From: Lachancea thermotolerans CBS 6340
Lineage: Eukaryota > Ascomycota > Saccharomycetes > Saccharomycetales > Saccharomycetaceae
DNA length: 64,000 bases
Assembly (NCBI RefSeq): GCF_000142805.1
Contig: NC_013082.1
Location: 1,364,001 to 1,428,000, forward strand
Direction of reading: 5' to 3'
Of the stretch, positions 27,428-38,047 are shown piece by piece. The position numbers were made by a program, and so were the translations under genes. Each line of letters opens with the position of its first letter. The first letter of the stretch is position 1. The notes under the pieces were generated by a model that saw nothing but the letters and a program-made list of their open reading frames with translations, was not told the DNA's origin and ran no database searches.

Positions 27428-29518
27428 ATGGCGTCTCATGTGCCCAAGAGCGAGACCTTCAAGAACCCCTACAATGGCGAGTCCTACGGCCTGGCTACGT
27501 GGGTATACGACCTAGTGGTGTTCGTCTTCAACGTTTGCTTCACCATCTTCTTCCGAGAAATCAAGATTCGCGGCACGCACAACATGCCCTGCAAGGGCAC
27601 GCCCACGATCCTGGTGTGCGCGCCGCACGCCAACCAGTTCGTCGACGGCGCGCTGGTCATGTCGCAGGTGCGCAACCTGCGGGGCAGCCGCTCCCGCCAG
27701 ACGTGCCTCGTCACCGCGGAATCTAGCTACAAGAAGCGCTTCATCTCCATCTTCAGCCGGAGCACGGGCGGGATCCCCGTGCCGCGCGCCCAGGACAATC
27801 TTAAGCCCGTGGACCCGGCTCTCGAGATTTACGTCCCAGACTGGGCCGAGCCCACAGTGCTGAAGTGCCGCGTCGTGGGGCGCAACGAATCCCCCCGGCT
27901 CTCCTCTCGCTTCACCCCCAAGTCGCTGGTTGGCATGCCCAGCTTCCTCGGCAACGCCCAGATCGCTGAGATTCCGGACGACGAGACCCTTGTGCTCACA
28001 AAGCCTTTCAAGGACAACTCGCAGGTCCGCGACCTGCTCACCAAGGGCACAAACTTCAAGTACGCGCCTAAGATTGACAACACTTCCGTGTTCCAGAACG
28101 TTTTTAACCATCTGCACTCGAACGGCTGTGTCGGTATTTTCCCCGAAGGCGGCTCCCACGACAGACCATCGCTGCTTCCCATCAAGGCGGGCGTCGCCAT
28201 CATGGCTCTCGGCGCCGCTGCTGCAGACCCCTCCTCCAAAATCCATGTAGTACCCTGCGGTCTCAGCTACTTCCACAGAAACAAGTTCAGATCCAGAGCC
28301 GTCCTGGAGTTTGGCCAGCCCATTATCGTAGATGGCGAAATGGGCAAGCGCTACGAGGCCGACCCCAGAGGCCAGACGTCAGAGTTGTTGGACAAAATCA
28401 CTCAGGCCCTCTACGCCGTCACGGTCAACGCGCCTGACTACGAAACGCTCATGACTATCCAGGCTGCCCGGAGGCTTTACCAGCCGGCCATCGCCAAAAC
28501 TCCCGATGGCAACGGCCATCTTCCGCTTCCTTTGGTTGTCGAAATGAACCGCCGCTTGTTGATAGGGTACTCAAAGTACAAGGATGACCCTAGAATACGA
28601 CATTTGAAAGCCATGGTCTTGCAATACAACTCCAAGCTCTATGCCCTAGGCCTCAGGGACCATCAGGTTCCAAAGCTGACCTCAAAGGGTGGCGAGTGGA
28701 TTTCCCTGTTAACGATATGTACTCGCGTGATCCGCATCTGTTTCTACCTCCTTCTGTCTTTGCCAGGCACCATTTTGTTTATGCCCGTCTTTGTTACCTG
28801 CCACTACTACGCGCAGAAAAAAGCAGAAGATGGGTTGAAGAAGTCTCTGGTCAAGATCAAAGGCACTGACCTGCTGGCAACTTGGAAGCTACTTGTTGCC
28901 CTCGTGCTGGCGCCCACTCTCTATGTCACCTACTCACTAATGCTGTGCTACTTGGTGAAGCACTACCCACAATTGTTCGAGTCGTTGTGGGTTATTGGAA
29001 CGAGAACAAACGGGTACACATCAGTGAACTTTGTATTTTTCTACGCGCTGCTGGTTTCTGCCACTTATGCCAGTTTCAAAACTGGCGAAACTGGGATGGA
29101 TCTGTTTAAGTCTCTGCCCCCACTAGCAGTTTCGCTAGTTTACACAAAACGCCAGCTTGAAGATCTTAAGGAGACCAGAAAGCAGCTCAGCCTGGAGGTC
29201 ACTCAAGTTTGCAATGACTTGGGTCCCACCGTCTTTCCCGATTTTGGGCGTTTTATTACAACTCAAAAGGCCGCCGAGCGCGGGGAAGAGGACAAGGATT
29301 ATGTGCCTCGGAGTCGCTCCTCTTCTGTGCACTCCATGGAATCTCAAATGTCCAATGCTTTGTCAAAGGTTAACTCGAACGTTTCGCTCTCAGATATTCC
29401 AATTTTAGCGGAAGGTTCTAATGAACAACAAGACACCATAGAGGTGGAAAAGACTGAGAAACCTTCTCTTATAGGCAATCTAGTTAGACAAAGAAGACAA
29501 CAGGAGAAGCAAGACTAA
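27428..29518 (+). CDS. GPT2: Glycerol-3-phosphate / DHAP acyltransferase
   Basis: 696-residue ER enzyme for the first acylation of glycerolipid synthesis, single counterpart of GPT2 (YKR067W) and SCT1 (YBL011W). Acyltransferase blocks: APHANQFVDGAL with H67 and D73, the RSTGGIPVPRAQ block, and the substrate-binding FPEGGSHDRPS (238-248), then VPCGLSYFHRNKFRSRAVLE. Membrane segments are at about residues 24-42 and 430-560. The Ser-rich C-terminus is the part phosphorylated in S. cerevisiae Gpt2/Sct1. GPT2-BET3 adjacency equals YKR067W-YKR068C. This is the point where the ancestral order switches its partner chromosome from YDR to YKR. Confidence 0.95.
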   Translation: MASHVPKSETFKNPYNGESYGLATWVYDLVVFVFNVCFTIFFREIKIRGTHNMPCKGTPTILVCAPHANQFVDGALVMSQVRNLRGSRSRQTCLVTAESSYKKRFISIFSRSTGGIPVPRAQDNLKPVDPALEIYVPDWAEPTVLKCRVVGRNESPRLSSRFTPKSLVGMPSFLGNAQIAEIPDDETLVLTKPFKDNSQVRDLLTKGTNFKYAPKIDNTSVFQNVFNHLHSNGCVGIFPEGGSHDRPSLLPIKAGVAIMALGAAAADPSSKIHVVPCGLSYFHRNKFRSRAVLEFGQPIIVDGEMGKRYEADPRGQTSELLDKITQALYAVTVNAPDYETLMTIQAARRLYQPAIAKTPDGNGHLPLPLVVEMNRRLLIGYSKYKDDPRIRHLKAMVLQYNSKLYALGLRDHQVPKLTSKGGEWISLLTICTRVIRICFYLLLSLPGTILFMPVFVTCHYYAQKKAEDGLKKSLVKIKGTDLLATWKLLVALVLAPTLYVTYSLMLCYLVKHYPQLFESLWVIGTRTNGYTSVNFVFFYALLVSATYASFKTGETGMDLFKSLPPLAVSLVYTKRQLEDLKETRKQLSLEVTQVCNDLGPTVFPDFGRFITTQKAAERGEEDKDYVPRSRSSSVHSMESQMSNALSKVNSNVSLSDIPILAEGSNEQQDTIEVEKTEKPSLIGNLVRQRRQQEKQD

Positions 29519-29595
29519 GGTCTACGCACATATATGCCTAATAACGTGTCAATGCATTTTTTTAAACTTAATGTTAATTTCCGTAACTAATTCTT

Positions 29596-30204
29596 TTAAT
29601 CCTCTCCAGCAGGTATCTCATCCTTCATAATGCGGTTGAGCTTGACTCGCATCTCAGTACTTTGACCCCCTCTCAATACATCATTTACAAACCACACATC
29701 GCAGTCCATTTGAACCATCTCCAATGCGCCTCTTAACACACCGCACAAAATGTTCGAGTACCAGAGTTCCTTAGCGGCGTCCATTGGAAGCTCCACAAAA
29801 TCCGATAAGGGGTTTTCATCGAGGAACAGCGAAAACGCATCTTTGTTGTTAGACCAGTTGCCCACTTGTGGTGTTACGTTTAGAAATATCTTGAACGCGC
29901 ATTTACTGATTACCTCACTTGTTTGAGCTAAGGAATCACATCTAGGTAAAGCTGTACGAGCCAGAAAGTCTTCAATTAGTCTCACGCCGATATTGTAGCC
30001 CATAGCATAAAGCTGGGAGTTGACCTTCTTGAAGTCTCGCTCAAAATCTGTGCAAAGTTGAGAGACTATGGAACCATAAGTTAGAGTAAACAGCTCTGCG
30101 TTTATCTTGGCGGTTTTGTTCTTCCAGATATCGTCGCCAAAAGTCTTGAGTGACTTTTTGGGGCCTGCTGATGAAGCAGAAATACTTGCAGAGTTTGCAC
30201 TCAT
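29596..30204 (-). CDS. BET3: TRAPP core subunit Bet3
   Basis: 202-residue subunit of the TRAPP tethering complexes, which act as the exchange factor for the Rab Ypt1 in ER-Golgi and intra-Golgi traffic. Conserved blocks: INAELFTLTYGSIVSQLC, YNIGVRLIEDFLARTALPRC, where the final Cys is equivalent to the acylated Cys80 region of Bet3, and NILCGVLRGALEMVQMDCDV. The N-terminus is slightly longer and Ser-rich compared with S. cerevisiae (193 aa). It is convergent with GPT2, the stops being about 75 bp apart. Confidence 0.97.
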   Translation of the reverse strand: MSANSASISASSAGPKKSLKTFGDDIWKNKTAKINAELFTLTYGSIVSQLCTDFERDFKKVNSQLYAMGYNIGVRLIEDFLARTALPRCDSLAQTSEVISKCAFKIFLNVTPQVGNWSNNKDAFSLFLDENPLSDFVELPMDAAKELWYSNILCGVLRGALEMVQMDCDVWFVNDVLRGGQSTEMRVKLNRIMKDEIPAGED

Positions 30205-30342
30205 CTTCCGCGCTTTTGTTTAATTGCCTAGGCTCTGCTCCGATGTTACATTCATTCGTCAATTGATTTGGTTGGTAAATGACCTACACGTCTATAAAAC
30301 ACGTCCATAATGATAGTATATATAAGGCCTGACATCTTAACA

Positions 30343-32151
<1,809 letters not shown>

Positions 32152-33945
32152 ATGATTCAGAACGTCCCTCTCATCGCCTCGCTTAATTGTGAAGACGAGG
32201 TCCATCTTCTTGTGGGATCTCGTTCGCTAAATGTGACGCTGAGCAGAGCAGCCGGTATCGTTGCTAGCGGTGCGTACGCCAAGATTGTTAGCCCTTCAAG
32301 TGCTGAGGACGCGGAGAAGCTGCGAAAAAGGTTTGCAGGGGAGAGCCGCGTATCAGTGATTCAGAAACCTTTTGAGCTGCAAGACTTGGCTACCCAAGGA
32401 AGGGCCTTAGTCCTTGGGGTAGTTGACCGCGTTTTCGTCAATGTGGGGCAAGAGGAAGCGCTTTTGATGCAAGAGATTTACCAACAGTGCATAAAGCTGA
32501 GGATCCCTATCAACACTTCCCAGAGACCAGAGTTTTCGACTTTCAGCCCAGTCTCTACTTACACAGACCCAGCCAAGAGTGGGCTACAAATAGCTGTCAC
32601 TACCAATGGTCAGGGCTGTCTTCTGGCCAACAGAATCAAGCGCGAGATTGTATCAAGTTTGCCGGCAAACATATCTCAAGCCGTGATCAACATGGGCGCG
32701 CTAAGAGACCGCATCATAAATGAGGATAACTCAAACTTGGTGTCCTCTTACTATTTAAACAAAGACCTGCAGGACTTGGGTTACGGGTTCGACGAGGATA
32801 ACTGGGATAGCCACCGCTTGAACAAACTGGTACACGAGTTTGCCATGACTGAGAGCGAAAAAAAACTGAAAAGAACAAGATGGTTGTCGCAAATTATGCA
32901 ATACTACCCTTTGACACAATTGGCAAACATTTCTATTGAGCAACTTGCAGACAACTACATGAGTGATAAGACTCAACTCTCGCCAGCTAAACCCGAGGCT
33001 ATAGACTCGACTGCCGGCTCGCAAGCTGGGCATGATACCAACAGAGACGGACTACGTGGCGACGAGGATGTTTCCGACTCTGTCCAGCCTTCGCAAGCCA
33101 ACAGGCTGGCGGAGGTCTCTGTGAAGGGCCGCATCTCTCTTGTGGGCAGTGGCCCCGGCTCCGTGTCCATGTTGACCGTGGGCGCTCTTCACCAAATCAA
33201 GACTGCCGATTTGATTTTGGCAGATAAACTAGTCCCTGAGACAGTGCTGGCACTCATTCCAGAGAAAACAGAGACTTTCATTGCCAGGAAATTTCCAGGC
33301 AATGCTGAGAGAGCACAACAAGAGCTTTTGGAAAAAGGACTTGCCGGCTTGCAACAGGGCAAAAAAGTGGTACGACTGAAGCAGGGGGACCCTTATATCT
33401 TCGGACGTGGTGGAGAAGAGTTCCTGTTCTTCTCTCAACATGGGTTTGTACCACAGGTACTCCCAGGTTTGAGCTCCGCTCTCACTGCTACTGTAGTTGC
33501 CAAAATCCCAGCGACGCAGCGCGACGTCGCAGACCAGGTGCTTATCTGCACCGGAACTGGACGCAAGGGTGCGTTGCCTGAGACTCCGGAGTTTGTCGAG
33601 TCAAGAACAACTGTCTTTTTGATGGCCCTTCATAGATCAGAGCTTCTCTTAGAGGCCTTACTCAAGCGCGGGTGGGACCCTGAGGTTCCCGCAGCCATCA
33701 TAGAGCGTGCATCATGTCCCGACCAAAGAATAACCAGAACTCTGCTAAAATACGTGCCCGAAGTTGTGGCGGAGATAGGCTCCCGTCCCCCTGGCTTGTT
33801 GGTCGTGGGTAAGGCGATTGGTGCTCTTGTCGACCAAAGATTTTTGGAGTTTGATGACAACAGGAAACACTACATAGAGGAAGGAATCGATGGTTCATCC
33901 GAGCCATCGATTAATCTGGAGGAGCTTCTCCAAGCTTGTACATAG
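32152..33945 (+). CDS. MET1: Uroporphyrinogen-III C-methyltransferase Met1
   Basis: 597-residue enzyme making precorrin-2 for sirohaem, the cofactor of sulfite reductase. The C-terminal SUMT domain starts at about residue 328 (KGRISLVGSGPGSVSMLTVG) and contains RLKQGDPYIFGRGGEEF and GTGRKGALPETPEFVESR. The N-terminal half (VHLLVGSRSLNVTLSRAAGI) is a Met8-like NAD-binding-type region also found in S. cerevisiae Met1, with PINTSQRPEFSTFSP and AVTTNGQGCLLANRIKREI. The ATG at 32152 was chosen because the frame is open upstream to about 32062 without another ATG, and S. cerevisiae Met1 is 593 aa. Ends 106 bp before the next gene on the same strand. Confidence 0.97.
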   Translation: MIQNVPLIASLNCEDEVHLLVGSRSLNVTLSRAAGIVASGAYAKIVSPSSAEDAEKLRKRFAGESRVSVIQKPFELQDLATQGRALVLGVVDRVFVNVGQEEALLMQEIYQQCIKLRIPINTSQRPEFSTFSPVSTYTDPAKSGLQIAVTTNGQGCLLANRIKREIVSSLPANISQAVINMGALRDRIINEDNSNLVSSYYLNKDLQDLGYGFDEDNWDSHRLNKLVHEFAMTESEKKLKRTRWLSQIMQYYPLTQLANISIEQLADNYMSDKTQLSPAKPEAIDSTAGSQAGHDTNRDGLRGDEDVSDSVQPSQANRLAEVSVKGRISLVGSGPGSVSMLTVGALHQIKTADLILADKLVPETVLALIPEKTETFIARKFPGNAERAQQELLEKGLAGLQQGKKVVRLKQGDPYIFGRGGEEFLFFSQHGFVPQVLPGLSSALTATVVAKIPATQRDVADQVLICTGTGRKGALPETPEFVESRTTVFLMALHRSELLLEALLKRGWDPEVPAAIIERASCPDQRITRTLLKYVPEVVAEIGSRPPGLLVVGKAIGALVDQRFLEFDDNRKHYIEEGIDGSSEPSINLEELLQACT

Positions 33946-34051
33946 AATGCATATACGTGTCACATGCTGTTCACTTATTTACCAGATCTAGTTATATCGC
34001 AATTGATCAAAAACACCAACACGCACACAGTCTCGATAGGTTGGCTAGCTA

Positions 34052-35140
34052 ATGTTTGGAGTTAGAAGGTTAATTAGTCGTCACACGAGACAGCTTTCGA
34101 GGAGTCTGCATTCAGACATTGCATTTGCGTTCGACATAGATGGCGTTCTACTGAGAACTCAAGAGCCTATTCCAGGAGCCTCTGAAGCCCTTAAGCTATG
34201 TCAGGAGAACCGAGTCCCGTTCATTTTACTAACGAACGGTGGCGGCACACTGGAAAACCAGCGCACGTCTTTTCTCTCTGACACGTTGAGAATCCCGCTT
34301 TCACCATCTCAAATAGTCCAAAGCCACACTCCATTCAAGACACTGGTGCCAAAGTTCAAAAAGGTCCTCGCAGTCGGGTCGCCTTCTGTGAGGGATGTTG
34401 CCGAGACGTATGGTTTCGAGAAAGTAGTACATCCCATGGACATTGTTCGCTATGACAGAAATATTGCGCCTTTCTCCGGCACAACATCAGAGCGGCTGAT
34501 GGAGATTTCACAGGAGGCTCCTGGTCTGGACACGGAGCCTTTCGAAGCCGTCCTTGTTTTCAATGACCCAAGGGACTGGGGAGCCGACATTCAAATTATC
34601 TTGGATATCCTGAACAGTGATAAAGGGATGTTAAACACCATAAGACACGAAGCCACAAGCGTGCCCTCAGTCCCGATATACTTCTCAAACAACGACCTGT
34701 TGTGGGCCAACCAGTACAAACTGAACCGCATAGGCCAGGGAGCGTTCCGTAGCGTCATAAAGACCCTTTACGCGGAGCTGAACGGAGGAATCTCACTACA
34801 AGATACCGTTATTGGAAAGCCCACAAAAGTGACCTACGACTTTGCGCACCACGTCCTTCTCAGGTGGAGGGAGCATTTGCTCAAAAGTGAAGCGGCACAC
34901 TCCGCACCCATAGAAATGCCACTGCCCGCGCTAGGAGTTGCGCCCGAAAGCTCGCCCTTCCGCAAGGTGTTCATGGTTGGCGACAACCCCGCAAGCGACA
35001 TTATCGGCGGCCACAACTACGGCTGGTCGACGTGCCTTGTGCGCAGCGGCGTCTACAGAGACGGGGACTCGCTGCCCTGCAAGCCCACCATCGTCGCCGA
35101 CAACGTCTTGGACGCGGTCCGCACCGCCCTGACTTCCTAA
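34052..35140 (+). CDS. YKR070W: Mitochondrial HAD-superfamily hydrolase (YKR070W / CECR5 type)
   Basis: 362-residue protein with a basic, Ser/Arg-rich leader (MFGVRRLISRHTRQLSRSLH) typical of a mitochondrial presequence. HAD motif I is FDIDGVLLRT with D28 and D30, motif II is LLTNGGGT, and motif IV is GDNPASDIIGG near the C-terminus. The best match is the S. cerevisiae putative mitochondrial hydrolase YKR070W (352 aa; human CECR5/HDHD5). The substrate is unknown. MET1-YKR070W adjacency equals YKR069W-YKR070W. Confidence 0.94.
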   Translation: MFGVRRLISRHTRQLSRSLHSDIAFAFDIDGVLLRTQEPIPGASEALKLCQENRVPFILLTNGGGTLENQRTSFLSDTLRIPLSPSQIVQSHTPFKTLVPKFKKVLAVGSPSVRDVAETYGFEKVVHPMDIVRYDRNIAPFSGTTSERLMEISQEAPGLDTEPFEAVLVFNDPRDWGADIQIILDILNSDKGMLNTIRHEATSVPSVPIYFSNNDLLWANQYKLNRIGQGAFRSVIKTLYAELNGGISLQDTVIGKPTKVTYDFAHHVLLRWREHLLKSEAAHSAPIEMPLPALGVAPESSPFRKVFMVGDNPASDIIGGHNYGWSTCLVRSGVYRDGDSLPCKPTIVADNVLDAVRTALTS

Positions 35141-35218
35141 ATTTAGATGTTCTCCGATACACATATACACACCGGTATATATACATACCACTTAGAGACC
35201 GCGAGAGGCCTGCCCCCT

Positions 35219-35563
35219 TCAAATCTGTATTTTTGACACGATCGTCTGCTCCGCCGCCAGCTTTTCAGCGTTTCGCTGATGCATTTGCTCCTTGCAGGAC
35301 TTCAAGCCCTGACACGAGTGGTTTTCCATGAGACGGTGTCTCGAGCAAAAGTGGCCCTGGCAAAATTGGCAGTCGCCTACGAATTTCACCGCTGACGACC
35401 CGCACTTGTCCGCGAAACACTTGTCCTTTCTCTTCTTCTTGCTTCCAGTTTTCTTGGATACTCGGCTAGCAGACGCCACCAAGACCGCCGTTCCGTTTGA
35501 GCCGTTGCCGACGTTAACCTCTGTGGCTTTATCACCAGTGTTGCTTTGTGTTGTTTCCGTCAT
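35219..35563 (-). CDS. TMC1: AN1-type zinc-finger protein Tmc1
   Basis: 114-residue protein. After a disordered N-terminus and a basic KKTGSKKKRKDKC segment there is an AN1-type zinc finger built from C49, C54, C65, C68, C73, H76 and further His/Cys residues (CFADKC, DCQFCQGHFCSRHRL, ENHSCQG). It matches S. cerevisiae YOR052C/Tmc1, a small stress-induced proteasome-associated AN1 protein. It is convergent with the YKR070W gene, stops about 80 bp apart. Its position between YKR070W and DRE2 (YKR071C) again interleaves the two S. cerevisiae chromosomes. Confidence 0.9.
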   Translation of the reverse strand: MTETTQSNTGDKATEVNVGNGSNGTAVLVASASRVSKKTGSKKKRKDKCFADKCGSSAVKFVGDCQFCQGHFCSRHRLMENHSCQGLKSCKEQMHQRNAEKLAAEQTIVSKIQI

Positions 35564-36558
35564 CGGTTCGTATGAGTAAATTATCTAGTTATGTGTGTGC
35601 TGTGCCAGCTCCTATACACAGCTAAGGAGCCTTTTACAGATGGCGGTCGGTTATCTATGATCTTGAGGACCTTCACCCTGTCATTTATATATATATTTCC
35701 CTTAGTGCCACCGCCACCTTAGGTAAGTTTCGTAAGAAGGTACTGCGATAATAGCGCTCGGGCGATGAGTAAAAAGCTACAACGTTTGATAGCCGCAGGC
35801 TACTGGCATATTCAAGTTTGTTAGCTTCCGGTGATCGGGCTGTCACTTTTGCTTGTTCCGGAGTCCCCGTGGGCAAGGTAACTCGAAAACACCACTGAGG
35901 GTCGTTACGGCTATCAACGGCAGCCCGTGAGGTCGGCAACTTTCGTAGTAGTAGTCCAGGGCTCTGGTTGGTATCGTGAGGGCGCACTTTGACTATGATG
36001 CCAGGGTTTGATTCTGCGGACCGTTGATTAACGGTCACTTTGGACGTAGTATAAAAAAACGTCGCCATTAATTACTCATTAGCGCCGTTTGATTTACTCC
36101 AGAAGATTCGGGCGACGGCGCGTTTTGGGAGGGGCCCATGTCGACCGTTAGGAATCGCGCAATTCGCAGACCACCCTGCGTAGTGTATGTTGCACTGCCT
36201 ATGGAGGCTTAACAGGGCCCATAGACGACACGAGGAAGTCAAAATTGTCAAAGAAGCGAGCGAGATCCTGCTGGTTAGCTGGTTACAGTCAACACATCTT
36301 GATAGAGGAGGCCAACAAGTGCTTTCTGACTCACAAAGCTTTCGGCTTTCAGCCGTGAAGGTGAAAATGAAAACGTCACTATTTACGTATATAGATAGGC
36401 CCGTCCGTCGACGCCGTCACCGCTGGAAGGAGACCCTGGCGCCCTCGCCAGCCGGCGCGTGTGATACAGTGCACACTCGCGTACGTCGTCCACGGTACCT
36501 CTCCGTCACCCGAGCTCCCCAAAATCTCAGATTGTTGTTTTCTCCCCCCATGTCCCTC
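35564..36558. promoter_or_regulatory. TMC1 upstream / DRE2 downstream region
   Basis: 995 bp. Two adjacent GGTGGC elements (plus strand GCCACC at 35707-35712 and 35713-35718) lie about 145 bp upstream of TMC1. GGTGGC is the core of the Rpn4-bound PACE element GGTGGCAAA, and TMC1 is reported to be Rpn4-controlled in S. cerevisiae. A TATATATATA stretch is at 35685-35694. A weak 127-codon minus-strand frame is listed separately. A long plus-strand frame from 36187 overlaps DRE2 in antisense and is not called. Confidence 0.35.
35685..36068 (-). CDS. Uncertain 127-codon reading frame
   Basis: ATG-initiated frame on the minus strand, upstream of TMC1. The product starts MATFFYTTSKVTVNQRSAES and has balanced composition but no recognised domain, signal peptide or membrane segment. 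I know of no S. cerevisiae gene at this position except a dubious frame. It overlaps the presumed TMC1 promoter. A frame this long can occur by chance at this GC content. Confidence 0.15.
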   Translation of the reverse strand: MATFFYTTSKVTVNQRSAESNPGIIVKVRPHDTNQSPGLLLRKLPTSRAAVDSRNDPQWCFRVTLPTGTPEQAKVTARSPEANKLEYASSLRLSNVVAFYSSPERYYRSTFLRNLPKVAVALREIYI

Positions 36559-37605
36559 TTACAAGTCATCAGCGATCGTATCCAGGCTGATTGGCTGGCC
36601 CGGCTTGAAAGCCGGGAGCCCAAGGTATGGGCACCCGGAGCACCTAAATGCATCGCCAAGCGAGCACGAGCCGCAGCCACCGACCTTCTTGCCTTGAATA
36701 GTAAAGTCAATTTCCGTCAGCTCCTGCTCGTCAAACTTGACGGGCTTGCCCAGAATGCGATCCTGCGCAGCGCGCGCGGCATCCGCTTCCTGTGCCTCGG
36801 CCTCCTTCAACCCGCAAGTACAGTCCTTACAAGCCTTACGTCTTCTGGTCTTGGTCTTGCCACACGTGACGACAGTGATGGCGCTCTTCTCCGCGTCATC
36901 AACCAAATCGTCTTCATCGATAGAGTCCGCAGAGTCCTGGCCCGCGACGTCGTCGAAAAATTTTGACTTCGAAGCCGTGAGCTCATCAGAGTTGCTGTCA
37001 TCCTCGTTCATACCGTCCAGCTCGTCTCCGTCGTCCAGGTCTTCAGCCACTACGCTAGCACGCGGAGACTCGGGTTTCTTAAATGTTGGGAGCCCGGTAG
37101 GCTTTGGTTTTTCGGCCTTTTTGAAGGCTGGAAGCGCGAAGCTAGGCTTTGCAAAGATAGGTAAGGACTTTGAACCGCCAGAGGGTGTGTTGCGCTTGGG
37201 CCGCAGTGCCACTGGCGCTGTCTGTGTGTGTGCTGTGCCTTTCTTTACCCAGTGGTAGCCCTGCTCGCCGCTATTTACGACCTCGAACCCGTTTATCAGC
37301 GCGTCAATTTTGTAGACGTCGCTTAGTCCGAAGAGCCTGCCACCGCCTCGTAGGCTCTGTGCCAGTACTGCGATGAGCTTTGTAGGAAACTGTATTTCTG
37401 ACTCTTTTTCGGGCGTCAGGTAGTAGACCAGCGAGTACTTTTCGTCCTCCAACTGTACGCTTGAGTCGTTCAGCTTGTTGACCAGAAACTGGTCCAGCTT
37501 GCTCGAGTCTGCAAATACATTGCTCTTCTTGACACTTTCCACAAGCTCCGGCGTCGTAGTGACAGCCGGGTGGATCAAAAGTAGACTGCTCTTCTCTCCA
37601 GACAT
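36559..37605 (-). CDS. DRE2: Cytosolic Fe-S assembly electron carrier Dre2
   Basis: 348-residue protein, the same length as S. cerevisiae Dre2 (YKR071C). The N-terminal methyltransferase-like domain (about 1-130) is followed by an acidic linker and the anamorsin/CIAPIN1 domain. Two Fe-S sites are visible: the CX2CXC motif C-K-D-C-T-C after an upstream Cys ([18 protein letters not shown]), and the twin CX2C motifs CGSC and CSGC near the C-terminus, ahead of [12 protein letters not shown]. Dre2 with Tah18 passes electrons to the cytosolic iron-sulfur machinery. Confidence 0.97.
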   Translation of the reverse strand: MSGEKSSLLLIHPAVTTTPELVESVKKSNVFADSSKLDQFLVNKLNDSSVQLEDEKYSLVYYLTPEKESEIQFPTKLIAVLAQSLRGGGRLFGLSDVYKIDALINGFEVVNSGEQGYHWVKKGTAHTQTAPVALRPKRNTPSGGSKSLPIFAKPSFALPAFKKAEKPKPTGLPTFKKPESPRASVVAEDLDDGDELDGMNEDDSNSDELTASKSKFFDDVAGQDSADSIDEDDLVDDAEKSAITVVTCGKTKTRRRKACKDCTCGLKEAEAQEADAARAAQDRILGKPVKFDEQELTEIDFTIQGKKVGGCGSCSLGDAFRCSGCPYLGLPAFKPGQPISLDTIADDL

Positions 37606-37870
37606 TTCTTCAACAAAATTAAATAATGCCGCGATTCAAAAGATGTCTTTACTGCTGTTCTTGCACGGTCTTGAGTTGTCGAAAGAAGCGATGACTTACT
37701 ATCTTACAGCGTCTTAGTAATTTTTCTTTACTCTTTCTATTACAGATTTGATAAAACACGATATCGCCTTCCACGATCATCTATATAAGGGCCTAGCTGC
37801 TGTTAAAAGAGTATAACACACAAATCGCAAGCTGGAAAAGGTTTCGGTGGAGACGGTCCAAGACATCTAG

Positions 37871-38015
37871 CTACCTGGATATCTGTGGAACTAGTTCTGG
37901 ATGCGAAACTCCAGAGTTGGCAGAGTTCTGAAGGGGAATCTTTGCAGTAGGGTTTGGGACATCGTCGTCATCATCGTCGTCATCATCGTCATCGTCGTCG
38001 TCGTCATCGTCGTCG

Positions 38016-38047
<32 letters not shown>

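Noticed and set aside
36187-36966. 259-codon plus-strand frame at the DRE2 3' end
   Set aside because: Its second half is antisense to the conserved DRE2 coding sequence and its first half is intergenic; no recognisable domain.
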